64,000 bases of DNA from Luteibacter jiangsuensis (GCF_030812295.1 NZ_JAUSSK010000001.1:682001-746000); one strand, 5' to 3'; positions 1 to 8,311 are shown, counted from the stretch's first letter. A program made the numbers and translations. The notes: generated from the letters alone by a model not told the origin.

Positions 1-104
1 GAAAACGACTCTCGCCCTTCTTTCCCAACGCGTCAACGTCAACCATTTCCAATCTCTCAGCCAATGCCTGTTGCCGTCCCGAGGCGGCACCGGCCTTTGT
101 CATC

Positions 105-395
105 CTACTCGCGGGTCGCTCGAATGCACGCCTCAGTCAGTCTTCCCCAAGCCTCGAGGTCGCTGCCGCACGCATGGCACCAGTCCCAGACCTGAAGCGG
201 ATCGACTCGTTTGATGCCCCGCTCCACCTCTGACACATGCCCTTGGGACCGCTTTAGCCGCTCGGCTAGCTCGACCTGCGTTAAGCCGGCCTCGACGCGA
301 AGGGCCACAAGCGCCGCGCGGACCCCCTCGTATTCAGGGCGGGTGGGCGATTTCGGCACGCGACGGCGGGCAGGTTTTGGTGGAAGGCGTGGCAT
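105..395 (-). CDS. XRE-family helix-turn-helix transcriptional regulator
   Basis: This 96-residue protein is almost entirely one Cro/C1-type DNA-binding domain. After a basic, proline-rich N-terminus (about residues 1-22) come the recognisable helices: LRVEAGLTQVELAERL (first two helices and turn), then SQGHVSEVERG (recognition helix) and the family's usual R-V-D-P tail. It has no second domain, so a ligand or partner function cannot be read. It lies in the mobile island, facing away from the recombinase gene at 859. Small solitary XRE proteins in islands often control excision or transfer, but that role is only inferred. The ATG at 395 has no strong Shine-Dalgarno sequence. Confidence 0.85.
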   Translation of the reverse strand: MPRLPPKPARRRVPKSPTRPEYEGVRAALVALRVEAGLTQVELAERLKRSQGHVSEVERGIKRVDPLQVWDWCHACGSDLEAWGRLTEACIRATRE

Positions 396-858
396 AGCGG
401 ACCCGCGAGCTGGATGCGGTCCGAACGCTAGCTACCGTTCAGGAATATCCCTAGATTCGTTAACTCTCCTTTCGTTATGCTGACGTGACGTCGGCCGAAG
501 CGAGCCGTCACGACCGGCGTCCCACCAACGACAGGGAACCACCATGGACTCTGCTATTTCGCCTTGGCTGCTAAAGGAAAAAAACCGAAGCAGAAAAATC
601 GAGGCGTGGCGGGCACATGGCGTGACTCGCGTAAGAGATAAGCCTCAACCTACCGCTTAAGCAAGGCATGTCAACGGCTTGGGCGAGCAATCGCAGCAAC
701 GCACGTCACAGTTTCTCGGTTGCTCATCGAATGCAGGTGGTCGCGACGGTGATTACGCAAATTCGGATGCCAAACGCATCATTCTTTCCGCTTTTGCGCC
801 ATTGACAGCCGGGCGGTCTGCCCTAGAAGGACACTCCCTGAATTGCCACGGAGTTTCC
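396..858. other. Gap between the XRE gene and the recombinase; one weak small reading frame
   Basis: These 463 bases hold the divergent upstream regions of the XRE gene and the recombinase. The base composition is lower in GC than the core genome, for example around 450-480 and 570-610. A 38-codon frame on the plus strand (ATG 544, stop 658-660) encodes a basic peptide with a GGGA-type upstream sequence, but codon use is unremarkable and no domain is visible, so I do not call it a gene. The recombinase frame could be extended back to a TTG at 679, which would fill part of this gap. Confidence 0.4.
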
Positions 859-2403
859 ATGTTTAGCGAGTATGGCGGCACATCGCCGGTGCAGGAGCAC
901 CTCTACGATGTCGTAGCCACCCCTTCGGGCGTCCGCCTGTCTCCGAACTGCGAGCGCGGCCATGAACTAGTCGTCGACCTGATGGCGCGGCTGGGACTCT
1001 TCGCAGAGTCCCGCGCACCGATGACTGTAGTGCCTCCCCAGCCCACAGTTGGCGCTGCGTCAGCAACTGCTGCTCCCTCCCCCGCTCCTGTTGTGAACTC
1101 GGTACCGCCGCGGGCCGCCTTGGTGGAACCAGCGGCTCCACCGGTCGCTGCGGCAGCCGTGCCCGAAGTCGCCATCGATGACGATGCATCTCTTTCGCGC
1201 CTCACCGCCCTGCATTTGAGCAACATGGACCGCGGCGGATTGAAGAACCGCTCCTCGGTGCGTGAGCGTCGGTACATTCTTGGACTGCTCGAACAAATCA
1301 TCGGCGACAAGCCGGCAACGGCCGTTACCGCCGCCGACGCTGAGATGTTCGCCGACACCCTAGCCCAGTGGCCCGCCTATCGGCACAACCATGCAGACTT
1401 CGCGCACATGTCGCCTGCGGCTATCGTGAAGCGCACCGAGGAGTTGGAGTTGCCCACGATTCAGCGCAGCACGCAGGCCAAACACATCAAAGCCATCAAT
1501 GCCTTTTTTGCGTGGTGCATCGAGGCCGGGCTGCTCGACCAAAACCCGTTCCGGTTCATCCAACTGTCTCGGTATCGCGAGCTGATGCCGCGAAAAAAAG
1601 AGCCGTTCACGGAGGAGGACCTGAAGGCCTTATTCTCGGCCAAGCGCATTGCCGCGTGCGACCAGCCGCATAAGTTCTGGGTGCCGCTCATAGCGATGCT
1701 GACGGGCATGCGGGTCAATGAGATTTCGCAGCTGTTCCGGAAGGATGTCCGTGTCGAGCGGGTGCGCGACACGAAAGGGGTTGAGCACACCATTCTGTGC
1801 TTCGAAGTGACCCCGCATCGGAAGAATCAGCGCCTCAAAACACCTTACGCGCAACGGCTCATCCCCGTCCATTCGATGCTGCTGAACCTGGGTTTCCAAG
1901 AATACCTGGAGGACTTGGACCGGCTCGGGGCCCAGCACTTGTTCCCTGGGCTCAACTGGTCCGGCGATGGCCCAGGCCGCGCCATGACGCAGTGGTTCAA
2001 CGCCAAACATCGGCGGCAGGAAGCCGGTATCGATGTGCCGACGAAAACCCTGCATTGCTTTCGCCACACCATCAACACGCTGGCCGACCGCTGCTCCATC
2101 CCGGACAGCATCATGACGAGCTTGAACGGGCACGCAGACGGGGAAGGCGTGCGAGCCCGTACGTATGTGGCAAGAGCGACGCTGGTGGAGTGCCAGCAGG
2201 CCATCGAGAGCTTACCGTTCCCCGCTCTTGGGGTGCCCAGATACCAGACAGGCCAATACGATGCCTATCTAAGGCATGCCTTAAGCGCCGTTGAGCACGA
2301 GACCAATCAACGCAAGGCGGGCAAGCCAGTGGCACGAAAGCGCGGGCGGCCTGCCAAGTGCCAGCACTCCCCATCTCCCCCGAGGCCCCTGGCGCCGCCC
2401 TGA
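859..2403 (+). CDS. Tyrosine-type site-specific recombinase/integrase
   Basis: The 514-residue protein has a C-terminal tyrosine recombinase catalytic domain. The visible catalytic set is R285 (in TGMRVNEIS), the H399-x-x-R402 motif (HCFRH), H425 (in NGHADGEG) and the nucleophile Y436 (in ARTYVA). Before it lies a SAM-like core-binding domain (about residues 115-225) that contains the AKHIKAINAFFAW helix. The N-terminus has a short conserved-looking segment and then an Ala/Pro/Val-rich linker at about residues 60-105. I chose ATG 859 because GGAG sits five bases upstream; the frame also opens at TTG 679 with no comparable site. It is the second tyrosine recombinase of the island and is not next to a tRNA gene, so it may belong to a nested element. 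The C-terminal tail is basic and proline-rich. Confidence 0.88.
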   Translation: MFSEYGGTSPVQEHLYDVVATPSGVRLSPNCERGHELVVDLMARLGLFAESRAPMTVVPPQPTVGAASATAAPSPAPVVNSVPPRAALVEPAAPPVAAAAVPEVAIDDDASLSRLTALHLSNMDRGGLKNRSSVRERRYILGLLEQIIGDKPATAVTAADAEMFADTLAQWPAYRHNHADFAHMSPAAIVKRTEELELPTIQRSTQAKHIKAINAFFAWCIEAGLLDQNPFRFIQLSRYRELMPRKKEPFTEEDLKALFSAKRIAACDQPHKFWVPLIAMLTGMRVNEISQLFRKDVRVERVRDTKGVEHTILCFEVTPHRKNQRLKTPYAQRLIPVHSMLLNLGFQEYLEDLDRLGAQHLFPGLNWSGDGPGRAMTQWFNAKHRRQEAGIDVPTKTLHCFRHTINTLADRCSIPDSIMTSLNGHADGEGVRARTYVARATLVECQQAIESLPFPALGVPRYQTGQYDAYLRHALSAVEHETNQRKAGKPVARKRGRPAKCQHSPSPPRPLAPP

Positions 2404-2474
2404 AACGGCCGAGATTTATCCTCTCAACACGCCACCCCGACGGTGGTAAGTTCTACCCACCGCCCTCATGAGCC

Positions 2475-2768
2475 GTGCCCGTGACCTTTGACGCCAAAAA
2501 GCACTCCCGCTCCGTTCCGCTCATGTGCCCCACGTGCGGGGGCACCGAATTCGAACACGCCGAAGATGTGACAGCCTCCGATGCATCGGTGCGTTGTGCC
2601 CGGTGTGGGCTTGAGCTGACCAAGGACGAACTCATCCGTGCCAATCAGGAAAATCTGTCGATGCATGCCAAGGAAGTGGCCGAAGGCGCAGCGAAGGATT
2701 TGACCCAAGAACTACGCGACACGCTCCGCAGGGCGTTCAGCGGCAGCAAGAACATCCGTATCAAATGA
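2475..2768 (+). CDS. Small zinc-ribbon protein (ECs_2282-like)
   Basis: This 97-residue protein has two CxxC knuckles, MCPTCGG at about residues 16-22 and CARCG at about residues 40-44, so it should bind one zinc ion as a zinc ribbon. The rest is an acidic then helical tail ending in a short basic stretch. The layout resembles the small ECs_2282-type putative zinc-binding proteins found in prophages and islands; I recall that family from memory and cannot check it. The start is GTG 2475 or GTG 2481, and neither has a decisive ribosome site. It overlaps the next gene by four bases (ATGA), so the two are probably translated together downstream of the recombinase. Confidence 0.7.
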   Translation: MPVTFDAKKHSRSVPLMCPTCGGTEFEHAEDVTASDASVRCARCGLELTKDELIRANQENLSMHAKEVAEGAAKDLTQELRDTLRRAFSGSKNIRIK

Positions 2769-3241
2769 AGATCGCACCTGTGACTGTCGGAGATTGCATC
2801 GCTGCACTAGCGTTTCTGCTGTCGTTGTATGCCGTGATTTCTACATCCCGGTTCAACAATCGGCAGCGAAAGCTTATCGAAGGCCAGGAGCGGCTCAACG
2901 AAGTCGTGTTCGCGCGGGAGTCCGTAGAGGCGACCAAGGCCAAGGAAGCCGACCTGGGCGCCAGCTTCGTCAAGCTAGGCAGCAACAGCTATCGGCTGAA
3001 GGTCTGGAACAGGGGCAAGGCAACTGCTCGTCGTGTCCGCCTTGAATTTCCCGAGGGCAACGAGTGTGTCATGGAGTCGGACGTTGAAGCGAAGTTTCCC
3101 ATGGAGCTGTTGGAGCCGCAACATTCGGTCGAGTTAATTGCAGTCGTTGGTTTGAACACCAAGCGCAAACACCCGATGCGCTTGTGCTGGGACGACGACT
3201 CCGGCGATGACCATCAGAAAAGGGTGTACCCCACGCTGTGA
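2765..3241 (+). CDS. Small single-pass membrane protein of unknown function
   Basis: The 158-residue product has one N-terminal membrane segment (about residues 9-27, IAALAFLLSLYAVI), then a short basic and helical region and a soluble domain rich in beta-type sequence. That domain includes a stretch around YRLKVWNRGKATARRVRLEF, resembling immunoglobulin-like or CARDB-like beta sandwiches, though the resemblance is weak. It starts within the last codons of the zinc-ribbon gene, which suggests translational coupling. I do not recognise a function. The pair sits between the recombinase and the convergent Pycsar operon, with only 43 bases to the cyclase stop codon. Confidence 0.7.
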   Translation: MKIAPVTVGDCIAALAFLLSLYAVISTSRFNNRQRKLIEGQERLNEVVFARESVEATKAKEADLGASFVKLGSNSYRLKVWNRGKATARRVRLEFPEGNECVMESDVEAKFPMELLEPQHSVELIAVVGLNTKRKHPMRLCWDDDSGDDHQKRVYPTL

Positions 3242-3284
3242 TGAGCAACGCCGTGCAAGGGAAGACTCAATCACGTTTACGCAG

Positions 3285-3980
3285 CTAGCTAATGCGCCAC
3301 CGATAGCTAGAACGGTAGATGGTTTGGTTGTCGAAGGTATTCCACGTCACCGCTTCCCACATCGACTTTCCGTTTGAGAGTTTCGCCTCATCGGCGAGCC
3401 TGTCGTAAACGCTCTTGGTGACGTACGTATAGCTCGCGGGCAATGAAGTCAGTTTGGCCGCGTAGTTTGCTGCTCGACCGACCCACACCAAGTCATTCGT
3501 GCCACGCGCGCCCGTTTTGGCGACGAAGAGTTTGCATGTATCAATTCCAGTCACGTGTCTCAGCTGGAACTTAGTATCTGGTCGGACCTGCCTCAACTTC
3601 GGCATGATAATCTCGTCGACCGCCCACTTTATCTGTAAAGCCACCTTCGCAGCATTCGTATTTTTCAATTTTCCAACGAAGACAGCCATCACGCGATCGC
3701 CATCGTAGGCCGTGACTACACCACCGTGTGCAGCAATGATTCTGGCACAGCAATAGAGGTACGTTTTATAGATCTCCGCGGCGAACCAGTTCTTATACTC
3801 GTCCACCATCGCCGTAGAGCCATCGAGGTCTGCATAGAGGACAGTGCCCTCTATCGTGATGGCGGTATTCTTCAGTGTAAGTCGGCTATCCCCATGAGGA
3901 ACCGCCGTGCCTTCCGATATCTCCCATTTACCGCAGAACACATCGTGACAAAAGTTGGTCAGCTCGTCTTTCAGTCCCAC
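3285..3980 (-). CDS. pycC: Pycsar pyrimidine nucleotide cyclase (PycC), class III cyclase fold
   Basis: This 231-residue protein is a single class III nucleotidyl cyclase domain. The two metal-binding aspartates are visible as D51 (in YADLDGS) and D95 (in YDGDRVMAVF). The back of the active site is the WVGRAANYAAKL segment at residues 166-177, characteristic of Pycsar cyclases. Such enzymes make 3',5'-cyclic CMP or cyclic UMP on phage infection; which one cannot be decided by eye. There is no receptor or membrane domain, unlike ordinary adenylate cyclases. The start is GTG 3980, with an AGGAGAG site at 3985-3991 that overlaps the effector stop codon, so translation is coupled to the effector gene nine bases upstream. 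Base composition is visibly more AT-rich than the core genome, as expected for transferred defence genes. Confidence 0.88.
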   Translation of the reverse strand: MGLKDELTNFCHDVFCGKWEISEGTAVPHGDSRLTLKNTAITIEGTVLYADLDGSTAMVDEYKNWFAAEIYKTYLYCCARIIAAHGGVVTAYDGDRVMAVFVGKLKNTNAAKVALQIKWAVDEIIMPKLRQVRPDTKFQLRHVTGIDTCKLFVAKTGARGTNDLVWVGRAANYAAKLTSLPASYTYVTKSVYDRLADEAKLSNGKSMWEAVTWNTFDNQTIYRSSYRWRIS

Positions 3981-3989
3981 GCCACTCTC

Positions 3990-4901
3990 CTACCCTTTGG
4001 GTCCCGCCGCCAATATCAAGTCGCGAAGTCTTGCGCACGCAGGCGCAATCAAATGCTCCGCATCCCTCCCCTTTTCGTAACGATAGGGTATGGTGGTCAA
4101 ACCGGCGAGGTCACTTGGCAACTTCAGGTCAACGTCGCGTGGCTCCATCAGGAACGCCCTCCGACGTCCCAATCTGCCCATGAACATCCCTAACTCGAAA
4201 ATCACGTTATCGCGCACAGTAGGCCATTCGTCATTTCGTGTGATAACAACATCGTCTGAATGAGCAACAGCTATCGCAAAATCGGAGCGCTCCAGCTCGT
4301 CATCCATCTCGTCTAACGTGTAATTTGAGGCTCGGAATACGCCATTTTTCCAAGCCACCGCAAGGAACGGGTCGTGCTCAAACTGCCTGATGAGCAAGTC
4401 AACCACTGGAATAGCTTCAGCCGAAGAAATAATGAAGACGCGAACACGCTCTCTTTGAGCGGTAACCAAGTGATTTCGCTCCGCCAGTCTCCGAGCCAGA
4501 GTTGCCGCAAGCCTGCGCCAAACGTCCGAAAACCTGTCAGCAATAGCCGAAAATGATTCTTCTGAGATCTTTAACATCACGGACGTGTCTGAGGCCCTCA
4601 CTGATGCAGCCCTGGGCTGAGAAGGCTCGAGCGCTGCCATCTCACCTACGATGTCGCCCGAGGCTCGCATCGCCACGCTTTTATTGTTGACGGTGACTTC
4701 GACCTTTCCTGAGACGATAAAGAAGACCTCGGTAGTTTGGTCGCCTTGCTCAATGAAAAGTTCTCCTGCCGGAACTTCTACAAGCGTTCCGGCTGCTACA
4801 AGCTCTTTCGCGAGTTCGAGATTGTTGCCAACAAGCCGGTGCTCCACTAGAGAAGCAATCAGTCGCCGCTCACCTTCGCTACCTTGAAATCGTTGAATCA
4901 T
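3990..4901 (-). CDS. pycTIR: Pycsar effector: cyclic-nucleotide-binding domain fused to TIR-like domain (PycTIR)
   Basis: The 303-residue protein has two parts. Residues about 28-145 are a cNMP-binding domain with the phosphate-binding cassette GEMAALEPSQPRAAS (G86, E87, R97). Residues about 153-303 are a TIR-like domain with a VFIISS first strand and the DNVIFELGMFMGRLGRRR block, where E236 is the likely catalytic glutamate. In characterised Pycsar systems this effector binds cCMP or cUMP and destroys NAD+, which stops infected cells. It directly precedes the cyclase gene, which supports the call. The frame opens at GTG 4985, but I prefer ATG 4901, which puts the family-typical MIQRFQG at the N-terminus and has a GAGAAG upstream; the longer form would add 28 residues. 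Confidence 0.88.
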   Translation of the reverse strand: MIQRFQGSEGERRLIASLVEHRLVGNNLELAKELVAAGTLVEVPAGELFIEQGDQTTEVFFIVSGKVEVTVNNKSVAMRASGDIVGEMAALEPSQPRAASVRASDTSVMLKISEESFSAIADRFSDVWRRLAATLARRLAERNHLVTAQRERVRVFIISSAEAIPVVDLLIRQFEHDPFLAVAWKNGVFRASNYTLDEMDDELERSDFAIAVAHSDDVVITRNDEWPTVRDNVIFELGMFMGRLGRRRAFLMEPRDVDLKLPSDLAGLTTIPYRYEKGRDAEHLIAPACARLRDLILAAGPKG

Positions 4902-4994
4902 TGGCTTCTCACGGTTGTCGTATTGCAGTGCCGTTGTCCGATGTCCGTACGCCACTAGCTCGCTTGCCACATTGGAAGGGAGCACTTAAAGACG

Positions 4995-5675
4995 CTAAGG
5001 ATTTCCTCCGTCCGTCGCCGGCGGAAGCACAGACAAGCCCTCTTTTATGAACTTTTCCCTCAGCTCGGGTATGACGCAATCTTCGCTGCGCGATGTCTTG
5101 AAAATGGTGCGCCGTGAGTCGATATGCCGCTCGAAGACCTTTGTCAGTTCTGCCACTTGCGGGTCATCGGCCACGCCGATTTTCCTGCGAATCTCTGCGG
5201 CAAAGCTTATCGCCCCTAGACCGTAGAACGCGACACGCTCCGCATCGTATTCCCAAGCATCGTCCAAGTCCGCCCAATATCTCCAAGCGGCAATGATGAA
5301 GCCTTGGGAACGCTGAAACGTGCGCGGAAAGGTTTTGGCGCGCACCGCAATCTCCGCTGGCACCCTGTCCCATTCGATGCTCTCATCGAATTTGAAGTGA
5401 ATATCTTCCAGAGCTTCCAGCGACCGCGCATCGTGCTCGGTCCGATATTTCGCAATTCCCTCGCTGATGCTCTCTAGGATTTTTTCTGCTCGAAATGAGA
5501 ATTCTTCGAGCTGAAGTGCGATGTCCAGATAGACCACATGTCTTTTCTCGCCTTCTCGACTGTCTTCTCGCCAGTGGTCCCATTGCTTAAGCGCCACATT
5601 CGCGATGATGTTCACGACAGCGCTTGCAACTGCGCTGGTCGCAATGACCTGCCACCAAGTGATGTCAGGGCTCAT
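4995..5675 (-). CDS. Membrane-anchored protein of unknown function upstream of Pycsar genes
   Basis: This 226-residue protein has one N-terminal hydrophobic segment (about residues 8-28, VIATSAVASAVVNIIANVAL), then a charged, mostly helical cytoplasmic-type domain with many Trp, Glu and Arg residues. I see no catalytic motif and do not recognise the family. Its ATG overlaps the stop codon of the preceding gene (ATGA, 5672-5675), and the Pycsar effector frame begins 10 to 94 bases downstream, depending on the start used. Position, direction and similar base composition put it in the same transcription unit as the Pycsar genes. It could be an accessory component, an independent defence or toxin gene, or cargo. 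Confidence 0.72.
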   Translation of the reverse strand: MSPDITWWQVIATSAVASAVVNIIANVALKQWDHWREDSREGEKRHVVYLDIALQLEEFSFRAEKILESISEGIAKYRTEHDARSLEALEDIHFKFDESIEWDRVPAEIAVRAKTFPRTFQRSQGFIIAAWRYWADLDDAWEYDAERVAFYGLGAISFAAEIRRKIGVADDPQVAELTKVFERHIDSRRTIFKTSRSEDCVIPELREKFIKEGLSVLPPATDGGNP

Positions 5676-6208
5676 AGCCGCTCCCCAGGAATGGCGTGAC
5701 TGGCGCTGACATCATGAAACTGCCCCGTGCTCAAGTTGGCAATCCAATGTGCGAGAGCACCGTTGTATCCACAACTAGGCTCACCGAACTCCATAGGACC
5801 TTGAATGCAGATGGCGTGCAGCTGGTCGAACCCTTCATCGTCCATCGGGAAGAACGCTTCCCCTGGGCGCTCAAGATAGTAGTCGCCCAACTTGGCATCG
5901 CATGCCTCGCAGTGATTCATCCAATAGGAAGAGCCCGCGGTGTGGCTGTGATCGAGCCTATAACGCCCCCGCGAAGATTCATCAATGACCGCTAGAGCCT
6001 CATTGGGCAGTGGGGCCGCCGTCGTTAGCGTAAGGATAGCGTCATCGTCTGGCGAAACGACAAGGTCTGGTTCGCCGCGCAGCGTAAAGGGCCCTGCCAG
6101 AAGGATGGCAAAGACTCTCGTATTTGCGTGGCATTGATAGCAGGCTGTTTTGGCAGACAGCACCCAAGCCTTGGCCGCCACAATGGCATTGTCCGCAATA
6201 GCGTTCAT
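5672..6208 (-). CDS. Cysteine-rich protein of unknown function, first gene of the Pycsar-containing unit
   Basis: The 178-residue product contains two CxxC pairs, ACYQCHA at about residues 22-28 and HCEACDAKLGDYYLE near residue 115, so it probably binds a metal ion or folds as a zinc-stabilised domain. Other features are a GPFTLRGEPDLVV strand region and a Cys-Gly-Tyr near the C-terminus. I do not recognise the family. I chose ATG 6208 because AGAGG lies four bases upstream; the frame extends to GTG 6253, which would add 15 residues. It overlaps the next gene by four bases. It follows the relaxase stop (6335) by 126 bases, so this operon probably has its own promoter in the AT-rich stretch at 6250-6310. 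Confidence 0.72.
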   Translation of the reverse strand: MNAIADNAIVAAKAWVLSAKTACYQCHANTRVFAILLAGPFTLRGEPDLVVSPDDDAILTLTTAAPLPNEALAVIDESSRGRYRLDHSHTAGSSYWMNHCEACDAKLGDYYLERPGEAFFPMDDEGFDQLHAICIQGPMEFGEPSCGYNGALAHWIANLSTGQFHDVSASHAIPGERL

Positions 6209-6334
6209 GAAACCTCTATCTTGGTATTGGGTCGCTGATTTTGAGCCGGCCACATGATTACCCTACCAACAAAACCGTGTTCGTCTACTTACTAAATTAC
6301 GCGACGCCGGCAAGAAAAGGTGCAGCGAGGCTCG

Positions 6335-7984
6335 TCAAAGGTTCGGCCTCCCGCCTGGGGTGAGCCGTGGCGCTGGACGCAGCACGACCTCTACGGCGTC
6401 CGATGCGGGCTCTGTAGGCGCGGAGACCTCCGGCATCGCGGTAACGAGGGCCGGCGTGTGCTCGCCGTCGGCAACGCTCAGCAAGACCATCCGATACAGC
6501 GGGGCGAGGCCCACCACGGATGCCGTGGCGGCCTGGACTTGCCTGTGCATCAACTGCATCTCGGCTTCCGCCAGCTTAATGCGCGAGTCCATCTCCGCCA
6601 CGCGCTGTTCGGCATCAGCCACCCCACGCTTGAGTTGCTGGACATACGTGTTCACTGCCGCCGCCGAGCCCTCCAACGCCATGAGTTCTGGAGGCCTGCG
6701 CTCGGCGCCGCCCATGATCTTTGCCAGGCGCACCTGCCACGGGTGCGCATCAAGCCAGTCGGCAATGGCTTTGCGCGCCTCAGCCCGGCGCTTCCGCCGG
6801 TCGTCCAGCTCAACCAAAAAGGTCGCTCGGGCGCCGTCGTCCCTTCGCCGACGGTCTCGCAGGTCCGCCACGCGCAAGGCGATGGCAGCCAAGCGGCGTA
6901 GCGCGTGCTCAATGCATTGAAGCCATGCGATGAGCCGGCTGCGTTGCTCTGGCGTGGGTTGGGGCAATTCCGGTTTCTTGGCCAGCTCGGCCAAGAAGCG
7001 GCCCGCCAGACCCGACGGGCTGCCCTCTGACAAGGAAGGTAACGGAGGCGCACGGCGGACCGTGATGGGGACCAACGGGTCGAGCCATGCGCGGCTAATG
7101 CCCTGCTCACCATCGGCACGCCTGGCCGCCAGGCGTTCGGCGGCCCCTGCGATTGGAGACGAGACGACAATATCTGTTGGTGGGGTAGCGCTCGCGCGTG
7201 CGCGGTCACCCTTCCAGCTGCGTTCGCCCCGGCGCTCCATCGCTGTGGCGGCTGCCCCCAGAGTCAGTTGGGGAATCTTTGCGAGCCCGAGCCGGGCGTA
7301 GCTCAAATGTGAAAAGTCCGGCACCTGCCCGGCTGCCGCCGCATACGCGTTTGCCGCAGCCGCCCACTCCGCATTGAAGCGTTCGATGCACGCCGCCGCT
7401 GTCGCTTTGGTAGACAGCACCCGGAGCTTGTCCCCGAGCACCCATGTGCCCTCGCCGGTCTCGCCTTCGCTGTTGCCATCGCCGCTGGAAGCATCCGCCT
7501 GGAACACCAAACGACGCGTGGGAAAGTACAGATGCGCGTGAACACCCACGCGGTCATGTGGCTTCGCGATACCCATCGCGTCCACGGTCGAATCTCGATG
7601 CAATCCGATGGATACGAATGTGTGAAGGTCATCACAGATGCGCTGCGCCACCCGCCGCGCCATCGCGAGCGCATCAGCATCGGACACGCCAAACGGAATG
7701 GGAAGCCTGAAATCGTGGGCCAGCTGGCTATCCTTGCGCCGTTCGGCGGCCTCGACGGCGGTCCATGCAGCCTGCGGGTCCATGACCCAGTCGGGCGCAC
7801 CGACGGGCGCAACGGTCAGCGTCCCTACGATTTCATCGCCGGCCTCTCGCCGTCGGTAATCGTGCCACTCCCCCGTCCGTCGGTCTTGCAAGCGAAGTCC
7901 AAGGCGATAAGCGACCCCGGCCACGGCACTGTGCCCCTTGCTGCGGGTGTGGGTCGTGAGATGAGGGCGAGCATGGTGCGTCAT
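6335..7984 (-). CDS. MobA/MobL-family conjugative relaxase
   Basis: This 549-residue protein has the MobQ-type relaxase domain in its first 230 residues. The typical GVAYRLG motif with the likely nicking tyrosine Y26 is followed, near residue 170, by the histidine metal site in DRVGVHAHLYFPTRR. The C-terminal half is a helical, Arg-rich region (about residues 330-500) of unknown function, with a proline-rich end. It would nick the island at oriT and lead the strand into a recipient. The ATG at 7984 has a strong GGAGGA site, so the upstream frame to 8104 is not used. No coupling protein or type IV secretion genes are in the window, so the island may be mobilised by other elements, or its transfer genes lie to the left. 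Confidence 0.88.
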   Translation of the reverse strand: MTHHARPHLTTHTRSKGHSAVAGVAYRLGLRLQDRRTGEWHDYRRREAGDEIVGTLTVAPVGAPDWVMDPQAAWTAVEAAERRKDSQLAHDFRLPIPFGVSDADALAMARRVAQRICDDLHTFVSIGLHRDSTVDAMGIAKPHDRVGVHAHLYFPTRRLVFQADASSGDGNSEGETGEGTWVLGDKLRVLSTKATAAACIERFNAEWAAAANAYAAAAGQVPDFSHLSYARLGLAKIPQLTLGAAATAMERRGERSWKGDRARASATPPTDIVVSSPIAGAAERLAARRADGEQGISRAWLDPLVPITVRRAPPLPSLSEGSPSGLAGRFLAELAKKPELPQPTPEQRSRLIAWLQCIEHALRRLAAIALRVADLRDRRRRDDGARATFLVELDDRRKRRAEARKAIADWLDAHPWQVRLAKIMGGAERRPPELMALEGSAAAVNTYVQQLKRGVADAEQRVAEMDSRIKLAEAEMQLMHRQVQAATASVVGLAPLYRMVLLSVADGEHTPALVTAMPEVSAPTEPASDAVEVVLRPAPRLTPGGRPNL

Positions 7985-8311
7985 AGGTCCTCCGTGGAAT
8001 GGCCCGGGCCACTTGGCACGGGGTGGGCGTCGTGCCCTGAGCAAAGCTGCGGGCGGCAGTGCTCGCCCTCCCCGCCAGTTAACCACCGGCGGCAAACATG
8101 TCAAGCAAACTTGACATGTCGCACTTCACACTTCAGAGGAAGCCTTTGCCACGACGCATCAGCGTTGGGGGCTTTGGCTCAGCTATTCGCGACGCATTGG
8201 GAACCAATGATGAGACGCGCCCTTGCCTCGCTTTGAAGCCGGCCATTGGGGCGAGTCGGTTAAACTTCCGGCACAGTCCGCCTTCCCTTGTCACCTCTCA
8301 TCGGCACCGCC
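7985..8311. other. Divergent region between relaxase and PD-(D/E)XK gene; candidate oriT/promoter region
   Basis: These 327 bases separate the relaxase gene (minus strand) from the next gene (plus strand) and must hold both promoters. The region contains a perfect 10-base inverted repeat at 8096-8119. MobQ relaxases usually act at an oriT next to their own gene, so this is the best place in the window for a transfer origin, but no nic consensus was identified. A 101-codon frame at 8098-8403 crosses into the next gene and looks like a shadow. Confidence 0.4.
8096..8119. promoter_or_regulatory. Perfect inverted repeat upstream of the relaxase gene
   Basis: Arms ACATGTCAAG (8096-8105) and CTTGACATGT (8110-8119) are exact reverse complements with a four-base loop. 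Each arm contains a TTGACA-like hexamer, one on each strand. It could be an operator between divergent promoters, an oriT hairpin for the relaxase, or a small terminator; the sequence does not settle which. Confidence 0.6.

Noticed and set aside
544-660. A 38-codon plus-strand frame
   Set aside because: It has only a weak ribosome site and no visible conserved feature, and it lies in a promoter-bearing gap.
679-858. Extended start of the first recombinase at a TTG
   Set aside because: The ATG at 859 has a well-spaced GGAG, while the TTG at 679 has none, and the added 60 residues show no domain.
3285-3980. Ordinary adenylate cyclase
   Set aside because: It lacks any sensory domain, has the Pycsar-type WVGRAANYAAKL block, and is coupled to a cNMP-TIR effector, so a Pycsar cyclase fits better.
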